From Caldifarciminota bacterium (GTDB taxonomy: Bacteria > Hydrothermota > Hydrothermia > LBFQ01): a stretch of DNA of 64,000 nucleotides. The notes under the pieces are model-generated. The model was not told the origin of the DNA and did no database searches. It saw only the letters and a list, made by a program, of their open reading frames with translations. The stretch covers positions 1-64,000 of the forward strand of contig JALWYV010000055.1 in the NCBI GenBank assembly GCA_027003075.1. The letters run 5' to 3'. Below, one piece after another: positions 43,429 to 52,013 of this stretch. The position numbers and the translations under genes are program-made. Each line of letters begins with the position of its first letter. Positions within the stretch are counted from its first letter, which is position 1.

Positions 43429-44218
43429 TCAGGAACTGAGAAAACCACCGTCAACCGGTATAACTGCCCCATGTATATAGGATGCCATATCGCTGGAAAG
43501 GAACACCATCACCCTCGCCACCTCGTCGGGGTCACCGAACCTTCCCATAGGTAACCTCTCCATAAACTTCCGGGCTGCAAATATGAATCCTATTCTACCC
43601 TTCAAAACCTCCCGCATGGTCCACTTCACCCCTCTGGTCATGATACCTCCCGGTACCACAACGTTGATGCGGTACCTTTTTCTCCCGTACTCACGGGCCA
43701 GGGCCCGCGTGAGGGCTATCACTCCGGCCTTGCTTACGGTGTAATGGGCCAGATCCTCCATAAAGGGCAAAAAAGCCTCAATAGAACCTACGTTTATTAT
43801 CACTCCACCCTGTTTTCCCCGGAGTTTTATGAAGTTCTGACACATCCATACACCGAGTCCAGATTTACGGCCATCACCTTCCTGTAGAAGTCCTCACTCA
43901 GGTCCTCAAACTTCTCAAAGGGGAATATGCCGGCGTTGTTTATAAGAATATCCGGAGGTGAACCCTTTACCCCTTCCCAGAAGCTGTCTATTTCCCTTCT
44001 GGATGCCAGATCCACCCTGTAAGTCTCTACGGACGTTCCAAATTCTCACTATCCTCCTTAACCTTACTCAGTTCGTCCTCGTCAAGGTCTATCAGGATGA
44101 GATTTGCACCTGCTTCAGCCATCCTCAGGGCCGTCGCCCTGCCTATGCCCGCGGCCGCCCCCGTTATAACGGCCTTTTTCCCCTTCAGTGAGATCAAATC
44201 CACGGGAGGCTTTTTCAT
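43429..44218 (-). pseudogene. Short-chain dehydrogenase/reductase broken by two frameshifts
   Basis: Three consecutive frames complete one SDR enzyme: the N-terminal part with TGAAAGIGRATAL (44218 to about 44040), a middle part with ILINNAGIFPFE (to about 43846), and a C-terminal part with YTVSKAGVIALTRALAREYG and VVPGGIMTRG. Each junction needs one missing base restored (near 44040 and near 43846). A normal -10 (TAAAAT, 44228-44233) precedes the ATG by 9 bases, so the gene was recently functional. Sequencing error is an alternative, though two independent errors in one gene and none elsewhere would be odd. Confidence 0.75.
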
Positions 44219-44261
44219 CTTCTTATCATTTTAAATCCGAAGGGACGTCCGGATTAATCTA

Positions 44262-45635
44262 TCAGACGTTATCAAGGAGATCTTCAACCACCTTCCTCAC
44301 CTCCCGGGGATCTACCTTTCCCCTGTACTTCCTCATCACCTGACCGACGAAGAAACCTATTACACCTTTCTGTCCCTTACGGTACTTCTCCACCTCCTTG
44401 GGATTATTTTTTATCAACTCCTCAACGAAGGGTCTTATATCCACCTCCTCCACCTTCGGGGCGCTCTCTATTATTTCGCTGAAAGGTTGGCCCCCGCTTA
44501 TGTGCCTCTCTATCCCCTCCTTAAGGTAGTCCCTCAGAAACTTGCCCTCCTTAAAGGCTTTCACGAACTCCCTGAAACCCGAAAGGTCAAAATCCCTTAA
44601 GGATTTACCTGCTTTATTGAGTTTACCTAACACGACGTTCAACAGAAGATCCGCAGTCAGTTTGGGGTCCACATCTTTAATCTTCTCGTAAGCCTCCGAC
44701 AGATCCTTATCGTAGGCCAGAATGCTTGCCAGATGTGCGGGTACCCCTTCCTCCCTGTACCTCTCCTCCTTCTCCCACGGCATCTCAACTAACATCCCTT
44801 CCGCCTCTTCCAGTACGGAGTCGTCCACGTACAGGGGAGGTATGTCCGGCTCCGGGAAGTACCTGTAATCGCTCTCCGTCTCCTTTACCCTCATCGGCTC
44901 CGTACTCTTCCCGTTCCACATACGGGTCTCGTGGCGGATCTCACCCCCGGAGGAGAGGACTTCGCTCTGGCGTTTTATCTCGTACCTTATAGCGTCGGCT
45001 ACGGCCTTAAAGGAGTTGAGGTTCTTTATCTCCACCTTGGTGCCGAGACGGTCCGGATCGGGGGATACGGAGACGTTCACGTCTACCCGCATCTGCCCCT
45101 TCTCCATGTGGGCGTCGGATATGCCGAGGAACCTCACCACCGCCTGGAGGGCGACGAGGTAACGTCTGGCCTCTTCCGGATCCCTTATGTCGGGGGCTGA
45201 GACTATCTCCAGAAGGGGGATCCCGGCCCGGTTGAAGTCCAGAAGTACGCTCCCGTCTTCCGTATGCAGGGACTTGGCCGTCTCCTCCTCAAGGTTTATC
45301 CTCTCTATCCGTACGCCGAGGAGGTTGGCGTTCCGTACTATGGGGACGGAGTACTGGGTTATCTGGTACCCTTTGGGCAGGTCGGGGTAGAAGTAGTTCT
45401 TCCGGTAAAATTGGGATACCCTCGCGATCTTCCCCTTGAGGGCGAGGCCGAGGGCGACGGCGAAGACTACCGCCCCCCGGTTAGGTACGGGGAGGGTTCC
45501 GGGATGCCCCATGCAGACGGGACATACGGCCGTATTCGGCTCCTCCCACTCCCCCACCGGACAGGAGCAGAACATCTTACTCTTCGTCTTCAGTTCAACG
45601 TGAACTTCCAGACCTACAGTCGGGTAGAACTTCAT
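44262..45635 (-). CDS. gatB: Aspartyl/glutamyl-tRNA amidotransferase subunit B
   Basis: A 457-residue subunit of the GatCAB complex that turns Glu-tRNA(Gln) and/or Asp-tRNA(Asn) into Gln- and Asn-tRNA. I choose ATG 45635 (MKFYPTVGLEVHVELKTKSK) because it begins at the conserved N-terminus and follows TATACT (45645-45650) by 9 bases. CSCPVGEWEEPNTAVCPVC carries the zinc-type cysteines; GKMFCSC-like, HPGTLPVPN and MRVDVNVSVS are family blocks, and the C-terminal YqeY/tail domain ends VIGFFVGQVMRKYRGKVDP. gatA and gatC are not nearby. Confidence 0.93.
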   Translation of the reverse strand: MKFYPTVGLEVHVELKTKSKMFCSCPVGEWEEPNTAVCPVCMGHPGTLPVPNRGAVVFAVALGLALKGKIARVSQFYRKNYFYPDLPKGYQITQYSVPIVRNANLLGVRIERINLEEETAKSLHTEDGSVLLDFNRAGIPLLEIVSAPDIRDPEEARRYLVALQAVVRFLGISDAHMEKGQMRVDVNVSVSPDPDRLGTKVEIKNLNSFKAVADAIRYEIKRQSEVLSSGGEIRHETRMWNGKSTEPMRVKETESDYRYFPEPDIPPLYVDDSVLEEAEGMLVEMPWEKEERYREEGVPAHLASILAYDKDLSEAYEKIKDVDPKLTADLLLNVVLGKLNKAGKSLRDFDLSGFREFVKAFKEGKFLRDYLKEGIERHISGGQPFSEIIESAPKVEEVDIRPFVEELIKNNPKEVEKYRKGQKGVIGFFVGQVMRKYRGKVDPREVRKVVEDLLDNV

Positions 45636-45644
45636 CGGGAAGGT

Positions 45645-45650
45645 AGTATA
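45645..45650 (-). promoter_or_regulatory. -10 element of gatB
   Basis: TATACT on the minus strand, 9 bases before ATG 45635; the one clear deviation from TANAAT that I found. It argues against the longer start at 45686. Confidence 0.5.
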
Positions 45651-45682
45651 ACGGGGGAGGACGTACGCCCTCCCCCTACCGA

Positions 45683-46555
45683 TCACCTCTTCAGGAGGTC
45701 TTTGAGGAGTTTCGGCACCTCCTCCGGGAGGTCGGCTACGGGAACTCCCACGCTCTCAAACTTCTTTCTCTTCTCCTCGTACGTCCCCTCGGACCCCATT
45801 ATTATGGCACCGGCGTGGCCCATCCGCTTCTCCTTGGGAGCAGTACGGCCGGCTATGAAGGCCACGACCGGTTTGTTGAACTCCTTTGCTATGTAGTCAG
45901 CAGCGTCCTGCTCGTCCGTTCCCCCTATCTCGCCGATAAGGACCACGGCTTCGGTCTGGGGGTCGTCTTTAAAGAGTCTCAGGGCGTCTATGAATTTGGT
46001 TCCGATTATGGGGTCTCCACCTATACCGATGGCCGTACTCTGGCCGAGACCGTTGGCCGTCAGGTGGGAGACGATCTCGTAGGTCAGGGTTCCGCTCCGG
46101 GATACCACCCCGATTCCCCCCTCCTTGAAGATATGGCCGGGCATTATACCCACCTTGGCCTGACCGGGGGTTATGAGGCCGGGGCAGTTGGGCCCTATGA
46201 TCCGGGCGCCCCTCTCCTCGGCGAAGAGCCTGGCCTTCATAACGTCGTTTACGGGGATACCCTCGGTTATGGTGACCACGAGCTTTATGCCGGCGTCTAT
46301 AGCCTCCATCATGGCATCGGCGGCGAACTTCGCCGGCACGAAGATTATGCTGGTGTCTGCTCCGGTCTCCCTGACAGCTTCCTTTACCGTGTTAAAAACG
46401 GGGACCCCGTGGACTTCCTGTCCACCCTTCCCCGGCGTTACCCCACCGACCACGTTTGTACCGTAGTCAAGCATCAGTTTCGTATGGAAAGATCCGTCTC
46501 TTCCCGTAATTCCCTGAACGATGACGCGGTTGTCCTTGGTTAGAAGTATGGCCAT
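45683..46555 (-). CDS. sucD: Succinyl-CoA ligase alpha subunit
   Basis: A 290-residue subunit. The N-terminal Rossmann CoA-binding domain starts [40 protein letters not shown] and [20 protein letters not shown] lie in the middle; and the phosphohistidine is in [18 protein letters not shown] (about residue 246). It needs a beta subunit (sucC), which is not in the window; the fused ligase at 25205 is a separate enzyme. TAGAAT at 46564-46569 lies 8 bases upstream of the ATG. It sits 47 bases upstream of the gatB start. Confidence 0.93.
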   Translation of the reverse strand: MAILLTKDNRVIVQGITGRDGSFHTKLMLDYGTNVVGGVTPGKGGQEVHGVPVFNTVKEAVRETGADTSIIFVPAKFAADAMMEAIDAGIKLVVTITEGIPVNDVMKARLFAEERGARIIGPNCPGLITPGQAKVGIMPGHIFKEGGIGVVSRSGTLTYEIVSHLTANGLGQSTAIGIGGDPIIGTKFIDALRLFKDDPQTEAVVLIGEIGGTDEQDAADYIAKEFNKPVVAFIAGRTAPKEKRMGHAGAIIMGSEGTYEEKRKKFESVGVPVADLPEEVPKLLKDLLKR

Positions 46556-46643
46556 AGTCGTCTATTCTACTGTCGGAGCATCCCGCCGATACCGGCTCAA
46601 CGAGGAGTCGTAATCCTAACGGTGGGGACCACGGTCTTCGGGG

Positions 46644-47552
46644 CTACTCCTCCCCTTCCGGGCGATGGTGTGGAGGCGGAGGTGGTGGCGGCTCGTCGGG
46701 GTGATGGTGCGGAGGCGGCGGAGGTGGCTCACCGGGGTGGTGATGTGGTGGATACGTACGCCCGGCCTCCCCGGATATCAGGGTCACCCTCAGGTCTCCG
46801 TCCACTATCCTCCCTTCAAGGAGGCTGCTCCCATCCCCTAAGACTATTCGGCCGGTGCCGTCCATAGGGGCGTTGGCAAGGATCTCGCCGCTCAGGACTT
46901 TCACGTCCACCGTCAGGCCCCTGCCAGAGAACTCCACGTCCACGTCCCCGTCCACGGTAAATACGGACATTCGGGAAAACTTTCCCCTGAACCTCACGCT
47001 CCCGTCCACGGTCTGGGTTATAACCTCACCGTAATCTCCGGACAGGGATACGTCCCCATCAACTACGAAGACGGCGACGCTGGATCCCGGAGGTACTACG
47101 AGCCTCTTCCTGCGGTACGTTCCCGGCTTAAGGTCGGAATCGGAGGAGGTAATAACCTCAACGTCACCTTCAACGAGTTTGACGACGTAAGCATCTTCAG
47201 GTAAATCAAAGTTCTCCGGTCCGAACCTCTCTATACCTTCGGCCACTTCGGCGAAGACTTTTCCGAATTCACCCATACCGGGAACGGGTATAAAACGGAA
47301 GGTCTGAGAGAGCGTTTTAAAGGTGGCCGAGAGTACTCCCATTACCAGATTGGCTATGGCATCTTCAAACGAGGGTGAACCTTCTCCCCTGCGGCCTCCG
47401 CCTTTTCCTTCCGTACCCCGGCGGCTCTCCCACCTCCATCCGGGTTTCTCCTCCTCCCTCTCCTCTATGGCGTTTATGAGCCTCTCGGCCTCTTCGGCCG
47501 TTATACGGCCTTCCTCCAGCATCCTCAGGATTCTGCGGATTTCCTCTCTCAT
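46644..47552 (-). CDS. DUF4097-like protein with SHOCT-type N-terminus and His/Pro-rich tail
   Basis: 302 residues in three parts. Residues 1-30 (REEIRRILRMLEEGRITAEE) form the short helical pair seen at the start of YvlB/SHOCT-like proteins. Residues about 130-265 are a right-handed beta-helix-like region of repeating short strands (VFVVDGDVSLSGDYGE, VFTVDGDVDVEFSGRG), as in DUF4097. The last 35 residues are a threefold repeat of His-rich and proline-rich runs (HHHPGEPPPPPP, HHHPDEPPPPPPP, HHRPEGEE), which may bind metal; this is inference. No signal peptide or membrane anchor is visible. TAGAAT at 47562-47567 is 9 bases upstream. Confidence 0.65.
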   Translation of the reverse strand: MREEIRRILRMLEEGRITAEEAERLINAIEEREEEKPGWRWESRRGTEGKGGGRRGEGSPSFEDAIANLVMGVLSATFKTLSQTFRFIPVPGMGEFGKVFAEVAEGIERFGPENFDLPEDAYVVKLVEGDVEVITSSDSDLKPGTYRRKRLVVPPGSSVAVFVVDGDVSLSGDYGEVITQTVDGSVRFRGKFSRMSVFTVDGDVDVEFSGRGLTVDVKVLSGEILANAPMDGTGRIVLGDGSSLLEGRIVDGDLRVTLISGEAGRTYPPHHHPGEPPPPPPHHHPDEPPPPPPPHHRPEGEE

Positions 47553-47811
47553 GATTTAAATATTCTAAAGTTGGGTTTCAAGTTTCTGAAAGCGTCGTTT
47601 GCGAATTTTGTAACAAGCATAAGTGGGGTTCAGATCTGTTGAAAAGAGGGGGTATTTCCATTGTGGTGAATTGAGAAAACCTGTCAGGATCCCTGAAGTC
47701 AAATCAAACATTTCAAAGATTTGTTCTTACGCCTCGTCCAGGGTTAGTTTAATTCTCTGTATTAAGGCGATCCCTTTAAACTCTATCTCCGTGGATATAG
47801 TACCCTCGTAC
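47553..47811. other. 259-base gene-free, A+T-rich stretch
   Basis: It lies between the FabL-like stop (47812) and the start of the His/Pro-tail gene (47552). Apart from the latter's -10 at 47562-47567 I see no ORF with a credible start, no repeat array and no hairpin with a T-run. It stands out by low G+C against its surroundings. Confidence 0.5.
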
Positions 47812-48612
47812 CTACACCAGATCCTCCCCGCCGTCTACCCTTATGACGGCCCCGTTTATCCAGTAGGCCTCCGGACGGGAGAGGAGGGTTATAACGTTGG
47901 CCACGTCCTCGGTCGTGGTGAGCCTTCCGGAGGGATTAACGCTCTTCGCCCACTCCAGCATCTTTTCGTGGCCGGGTATCTTCCTGAGGGCGGGGGTATC
48001 CGTCACTCCGGCCTGTATGGCGTTCACCCTTATGCCTTTACTTCCCAGCTCAAAGGCCAGCTGGCGTACGTGAGCCTCAAGGACGGCCTTGGCGGCGGAG
48101 ACGGGACCGTACGCCGGGTACACCCTGTGGGATCCGGCACTGGTCATGGCGAATACACGGGCGTCCTCGTGGAACAGCCCCGCCCTGTAAACGTCCCTCA
48201 CCCAGTAGACGAGGGAGTTACCCATTATGTCCAGCGTCATCTCTATGTTCTGACGTGTAACGTCCTCCTCCGGACTCTCCCCTATGTAGGGTTTCAAAGT
48301 ACCGAAGGCGAGGGAGTGCATGAGTACCTTTATCTTCCCTCCCTCCTTTTCCGTTATCTCCTTTATCTCCTCTATTACCTTCGCCCTCTTTTTGTCGTCG
48401 GCGGCGTTCGTGTTGAAGTACCTGACCTTTACCCCCTTTGACTTCAGTTCCTCTATCATAGCCTCAACCTTAGGCATGGCGGCTCTTCTGTCCAGATGGA
48501 CACCGAATACGTTCAGACCGGCCTCGGCGAGCTTCCTGGCCGTCGCCGCACCAAAACCGGAAGATGCTCCGAGGATCAAAGCCCAGTTCGTACCGTTGTC
48601 AACCTTTATCAT
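47812..48612 (-). CDS. Enoyl-ACP reductase, FabL/FabI-like SDR
   Basis: Start ATG 48612 (MIKVDNGTNW) follows TATAAT (48620-48625) by 7 bases; 266 residues. The nucleotide-binding motif is ILGASSGFGAATARKLAEAG, the active-site Tyr and Lys lie in YGPVSAAKAVLEAHVRQLAF with the Y-x6-K spacing of FabI-type enoyl reductases, and the C-terminal part (GVTDTPALRKIPG, then NPSGRLTTTEDVANVI and VDGGEDLV) follows FabL. It likely does the last reduction step in fatty acid elongation. The longer frame upstream (to 48717) has no promoter support. Confidence 0.75.
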   Translation of the reverse strand: MIKVDNGTNWALILGASSGFGAATARKLAEAGLNVFGVHLDRRAAMPKVEAMIEELKSKGVKVRYFNTNAADDKKRAKVIEEIKEITEKEGGKIKVLMHSLAFGTLKPYIGESPEEDVTRQNIEMTLDIMGNSLVYWVRDVYRAGLFHEDARVFAMTSAGSHRVYPAYGPVSAAKAVLEAHVRQLAFELGSKGIRVNAIQAGVTDTPALRKIPGHEKMLEWAKSVNPSGRLTTTEDVANVITLLSRPEAYWINGAVIRVDGGEDLV

Positions 48613-48619
48613 AGCCGTT

Positions 48620-48625
48620 ATTATA
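48620..48625 (-). promoter_or_regulatory. -10 element of the FabL-like gene
   Basis: TATAAT on the minus strand, 7 bases before ATG 48612; it excludes the ATG at 48717 as the start. Confidence 0.6.
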
Positions 48626-48778
48626 TACGGGCAATACGTGGTTAAGGCGACCTGTCTGTACCCTATTGAATCGGATACGGTGCAGCATTTCGCTCCAACC
48701 TTATTGTTAGTCCGCATAGCATCCGGATGTGCCGTAATTTAAAAGCGGCTCTGTTTCCCCCCTTTAAAATACCATCTT

Positions 48779-49918
48779 ATGAAGGTAACACTTTCAGTGA
48801 TAAAGGCCGACGTTGGCGGTTACGTTGGACATTCCAGCACCCATCCGGCCCTCATGGATGCCGCATCTCAGGTCCTTGAGGAGGCTAAGACCTCCGGTCT
48901 CCTTATAGACTACGCCGTACTGCGCGTGGGTGACGATATAAACTTCGTAATGACCCACACCAGAGGGGTAGATAACGAGGAGATACACAAACTGGCATGG
49001 GACGCCTTTCTTAAGGCGACCGAAAAGGCCAGGGAACTGAAACTTTACGGTGCGGGTCAGGACCTCCTTTCGGATACCTTCAGCGGGAACGTTAAGGGTA
49101 TGGGACCCGGCGTGGCCGAGATGGAGTTCGTGGAGAGGCCCTCTGAGCCGATCGTCATCTTCATGGCGGACAAGACTTCCCCCTCGGCATGGAACCTTCC
49201 GCTCTACGAGATGTTTGCTAATCCCCAGAACACGGCCGGTCTGGTTATAGACCCCTCAATGCACGAAGGTTTTCGTTTCATCGTCTTAGACGTAAAGACC
49301 GGTGAAGAGTACGCCGTGGACTGTCCTGAGGAGATGTACGACCTCCTCGCCCTCATCAGTGGCATAGAGAGGTACACCATAAAGGCGGTCTATCGCCGTA
49401 AGGACGGCGAGATAGGTGCCGTGGCCTCCACTCAGAAGCTCTCCCTTATAGCCGGGAAGTACGTGGGTAAGGACGACCCCGTCCTCATAGTCAGGGCACA
49501 GAGCGGTTTCCCCGCCGTGGGTGAGATCTTAGAGCCTTTCGCCCGTCCCTTCTTCGTTGAGGGGTGGATGAGGGGTAGCCACATGGGTCCCCTCATGCCC
49601 GTACCTTTCCATCACGCCAACCCCTCCAGATTTGACGGTCCCCCAAGGGTCATAGCCGCCGGTTTCCAGCTGGCCAACGGCAAGCTCATAGGCCCGAGGG
49701 ACATGTTTGACGATCCGGCATTTGATTACGCCCGCGAGGAGGCCAACCACCTGGCTAACGTTATGAGGAGACACGGTATATTTGAGCCTCACCGTCTACC
49801 GGAGGAGAGCATGGAGTACACCAACCTCCCCAAGATCCTTAAGAGGCTCCGCCACAAGAAGGGTCTGGAAGAAGGGGAGTACGTGATTGAGCATAACCCA
49901 GAGGAGGAACACGATTGA
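48779..49918 (+). CDS. fbp: Fructose-1,6-bisphosphate aldolase/phosphatase (class V)
   Basis: A 379-residue bifunctional enzyme of gluconeogenesis: it condenses the triose phosphates and dephosphorylates the bisphosphate. The N-terminus MKVTLSVIKADVGGYVGHSS, then HPALMDAA is the hallmark of this family; metal-binding acidic sites are in HTRGVDNEEIHKLAWDAF and QDLLSDTFSGNVKGMGPGV, and the catalytic Lys/Tyr region is in IERYTIKAVYRRKD. It occurs in archaea and deeply branching thermophilic bacteria, which supports the thermophile reading. TAAAAT at 48765-48770 is 8 bases upstream. Its stop shares a base with the next ATG (TGATG). Confidence 0.93.
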   Translation: MKVTLSVIKADVGGYVGHSSTHPALMDAASQVLEEAKTSGLLIDYAVLRVGDDINFVMTHTRGVDNEEIHKLAWDAFLKATEKARELKLYGAGQDLLSDTFSGNVKGMGPGVAEMEFVERPSEPIVIFMADKTSPSAWNLPLYEMFANPQNTAGLVIDPSMHEGFRFIVLDVKTGEEYAVDCPEEMYDLLALISGIERYTIKAVYRRKDGEIGAVASTQKLSLIAGKYVGKDDPVLIVRAQSGFPAVGEILEPFARPFFVEGWMRGSHMGPLMPVPFHHANPSRFDGPPRVIAAGFQLANGKLIGPRDMFDDPAFDYAREEANHLANVMRRHGIFEPHRLPEESMEYTNLPKILKRLRHKKGLEEGEYVIEHNPEEEHD

Positions 49919-50682
49919 TGCTGTTTAACTCTCTGATGGGGCTCCTCGTTGCGGGGGGCCCCCACCTTACGGGTCTATGGATGATGCCGGATGCTACCCC
50001 CCTGAGAGTATCCTTTGACCCGGCATCCAATCCCAACGCCCTCTCCGTATCCGCCGCTTACAGCCAGTCCTTCCGCATATTCAACGACGCCTTCGTGGGC
50101 GTTGGCTTCAGAGGGTTTGCCCTCGCTTTGGAGGGGAGGTTCGCTCAGCTGGAGGGTGAGTTCAACGGTACGGCGAGCGAGGTAAGCGTGTCCGCCGGTT
50201 ACGCCCACGACGTGTTTAAGGGTTTCCGCCTTGGGGCTTCCTTCTCCTACTACCAGCTGAGTACACCTCGCCCGGACGTACCGAGGCTTCAGTCCTTCGG
50301 GGTTCACCTCTCGTCGGCCTTTAAGGTTTACGACAGGTGGAACGTGGGTCTCTTCGCCCGCAACGTGAACGTTCCAGAACTCGGAGGGACTCCCCTGCCC
50401 ACCCTTCTCGGCGGGTACATATCCTTCCTGCCCAAGTCCACTATCCGCACGGCCATAGGACTCTACAGGGATCAGTACTCCGAGTTGAACTTCGGCATAG
50501 GGGGAAGCTGGGTGGTTTACGAGATCCTCACCCTTCGCGGGAGCATGAGATACGACGGCGAGTTTCCCACTTTCTACTTCGGTTTCACCCTCCAGACGGG
50601 AGGTATATCCTCCGATATTCTTGTTGGTGCTCATCCGGAGCTCCCTATAAGCACGTACATAGGCCTCAACTACGCCCGTTAG
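49918..50682 (+). CDS. Outer-membrane beta-barrel protein, possibly PorV/PorQ-like
   Basis: ATG 49918 shares a base with the fbp stop; 254 residues. It begins MLFNSLMGLLVAGG (short export-type segment) and is then a regular array of amphipathic strands (SVSAGYAHDVFKGFRLGASF, YDRWNVGLFARNVNVPE, FGIGGSWVVYEILTLRGSMR), ending in an aromatic strand NYAR. The overall layout is like PorV/PorQ-type or UPF0164-like barrels tied to type IX secretion in Bacteroidetes, but I cannot confirm that by eye. No por operon is present in the window. Confidence 0.5.
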   Translation: MLFNSLMGLLVAGGPHLTGLWMMPDATPLRVSFDPASNPNALSVSAAYSQSFRIFNDAFVGVGFRGFALALEGRFAQLEGEFNGTASEVSVSAGYAHDVFKGFRLGASFSYYQLSTPRPDVPRLQSFGVHLSSAFKVYDRWNVGLFARNVNVPELGGTPLPTLLGGYISFLPKSTIRTAIGLYRDQYSELNFGIGGSWVVYEILTLRGSMRYDGEFPTFYFGFTLQTGGISSDILVGAHPELPISTYIGLNYAR

Positions 50683-50689
50683 ACGGCCT

Positions 50690-50695
50690 TAGAAT
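50690..50695 (+). promoter_or_regulatory. -10 element of tRNA-Ala and the downstream restriction-modification genes
   Basis: TAGAAT ends 10 bases before the first base of the tRNA at 50706, so the primary transcript would have almost no 5' leader. I found no -10 between the tRNA and the methyltransferase. Confidence 0.5.
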
Positions 50696-50705
50696 TAATT
50701 CCTTC

Positions 50706-50778
50706 GGGGCGGTAGCTCAGGTGGGAGAGCACCTGGTTTGCAACCAGGGGGTCGGGGGTTCGACTCCCCTCCGCTCCA
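50706..50778 (+). tRNA. tRNA-Ala (anticodon TGC)
   Basis: A 73-nucleotide cloverleaf. The acceptor stem GGGGCGG pairs with CCGCTCC, including the G3:U70 wobble pair that identifies alanine tRNAs; the anticodon stem CCTGG/CCAGG encloses loop TTTGCAA with anticodon TGC; the T arm is GGGGG TTCGACT CCCCT. The discriminator base is A at 50778 and the CCA end is not encoded (the next bases are CTTTGG), so it must be added by a nucleotidyltransferase. Confidence 0.97.
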
Positions 50779-50780
50779 CT

Positions 50781-52013
50781 TTGGCACAGGGTATTGCTAA
50801 AAAAAAGCGTTATGAGGAGTACGATTTCTTAGGTGTCCCCGCTGGAATGGGGGTTTACGGAATACACAAGTATCCTGCGATGCTCCACTTCAAGTTAGTA
50901 TCAGCGCTGATAGACGAATTCTCAGAAGAGGGTGACGTTGTATACGATCCCTTCTGTGGGAGTGGTACCACTTTAAACGTTGCTATAAGGAAGGGAAGAC
51001 ATGCCATAGGGACGGATATAAATCCTGTAGCTCTGCTCATAGCAAGGGTCAGATCGTACTACGGCTTAGATCCCAGAGGGGCTTTAAGGGACTTGATAAG
51101 GGTATGGGACTCCTTAGAACCTGACGTTCCTGAAGTTAAGAACCTTACCTACTGGTTTAAAAAAGACACGATAAGGGATCTAGGTAAATTGCGGAGATTC
51201 CTACTTTCACTTCCGGCAAGTAGGGAGAGAGAGATGCTTCTGGTTGCCTTCTCTCAGACTGTTAGGGACGTTTCCTTAACGCGTAAGGGGGAGTTTAAAA
51301 GGTACAGGATGCCTCAAAGAAGCGTGGAAAACTTCAATCCCGACGTTTTAAAGGTCTTTGTGAACACCGTTAAAGATTATACCCTGAGACTGCGAACCTT
51401 CGGCAGACCGCGGGCATCTATGAGGTTGTACCTTCATGACGTGCGTTATTCCTTACCGTTCTCCGAGAAAGTTGACCTTGTGATAACTTCACCTCCCTAC
51501 GGTGACAGCAGGACTACCGTGGCCTACGGGGATTTCTTCTCCTTTTCCCTTGAATGGATGAGGGGACTTATTGATGTACCGGAAGTTAATATAGACCGGA
51601 GATCTTTAGGTGGGGTAGTGGCAAACGAAACGGATAACCTTCAAGCTCTCCCTTCGTTTCCAACTTTAAGGGGTACGTTGTTTAGCATAGCCAAGAAAGA
51701 TAAAAAGAGAGCCATGGAAGTGGCCTCTTTTTACCACGACCTGTTCAAAAGCGTATTTAACATAGGATCGCAAGTTTCAGAAGGTGGAACGGTGTGTTTT
51801 GTTGTGGGAAACCGAACGGTAAAGGGGACCATCGTACCTATGGACGAGATAGTTAAGGAGATGTTTGAATACCTCGGCTTTAAACACATGGAAACTCGTG
51901 TAAGACGCATAACGAACAAAAGGATGCCTTCCAAAAACTCCCCCTCAAATGTGAGGGGTAAGGTGGGGAACACTATGCATGAAGAGTACATCGTAATCTT
52001 CAGAAAACCATGA
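50781..52013 (+). CDS. DNA methyltransferase of a type II restriction-modification system
   Basis: The frame is open through the tRNA, but the first sensible start is TTG 50781, giving 410 residues. Motif X-like GIHKYPAMLHFKLV and SAM-binding motif I DPFCGSGTT (about residues 56-64) precede catalytic motif IV TSPPYGDS (about 237-244), the Ser-Pro-Pro-Tyr form seen in amino-methyltransferases and especially N4-cytosine enzymes. An A8 run (50799-50806) near the 5' end could slip. It overlaps the endonuclease gene by four bases. A+T content and codon choice (many TTA, AGA) differ from neighbouring genes, indicating transfer. Confidence 0.85.
   Translation: MAQGIAKKKRYEEYDFLGVPAGMGVYGIHKYPAMLHFKLVSALIDEFSEEGDVVYDPFCGSGTTLNVAIRKGRHAIGTDINPVALLIARVRSYYGLDPRGALRDLIRVWDSLEPDVPEVKNLTYWFKKDTIRDLGKLRRFLLSLPASREREMLLVAFSQTVRDVSLTRKGEFKRYRMPQRSVENFNPDVLKVFVNTVKDYTLRLRTFGRPRASMRLYLHDVRYSLPFSEKVDLVITSPPYGDSRTTVAYGDFFSFSLEWMRGLIDVPEVNIDRRSLGGVVANETDNLQALPSFPTLRGTLFSIAKKDKKRAMEVASFYHDLFKSVFNIGSQVSEGGTVCFVVGNRTVKGTIVPMDEIVKEMFEYLGFKHMETRVRRITNKRMPSKNSPSNVRGKVGNTMHEEYIVIFRKP

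Noticed and set aside
45636..45686. N-terminal extension of gatB
   Set aside because: Overlaps the sucD stop; GatB homology begins at ATG 45635, which has a -10 at the standard leaderless distance.
47553..47811. Possible CRISPR array in the A+T-rich gap
   Set aside because: I looked for regularly spaced direct repeats of 23 or more bases here and at 58668-58904 and 63096-63267 and saw none.
47623..48441. 272-residue plus-strand ORF opposite the FabL-like gene
   Set aside because: Most of it is the antisense of an SDR with clear motifs; it has no -10 or Shine-Dalgarno and no recognisable domain.
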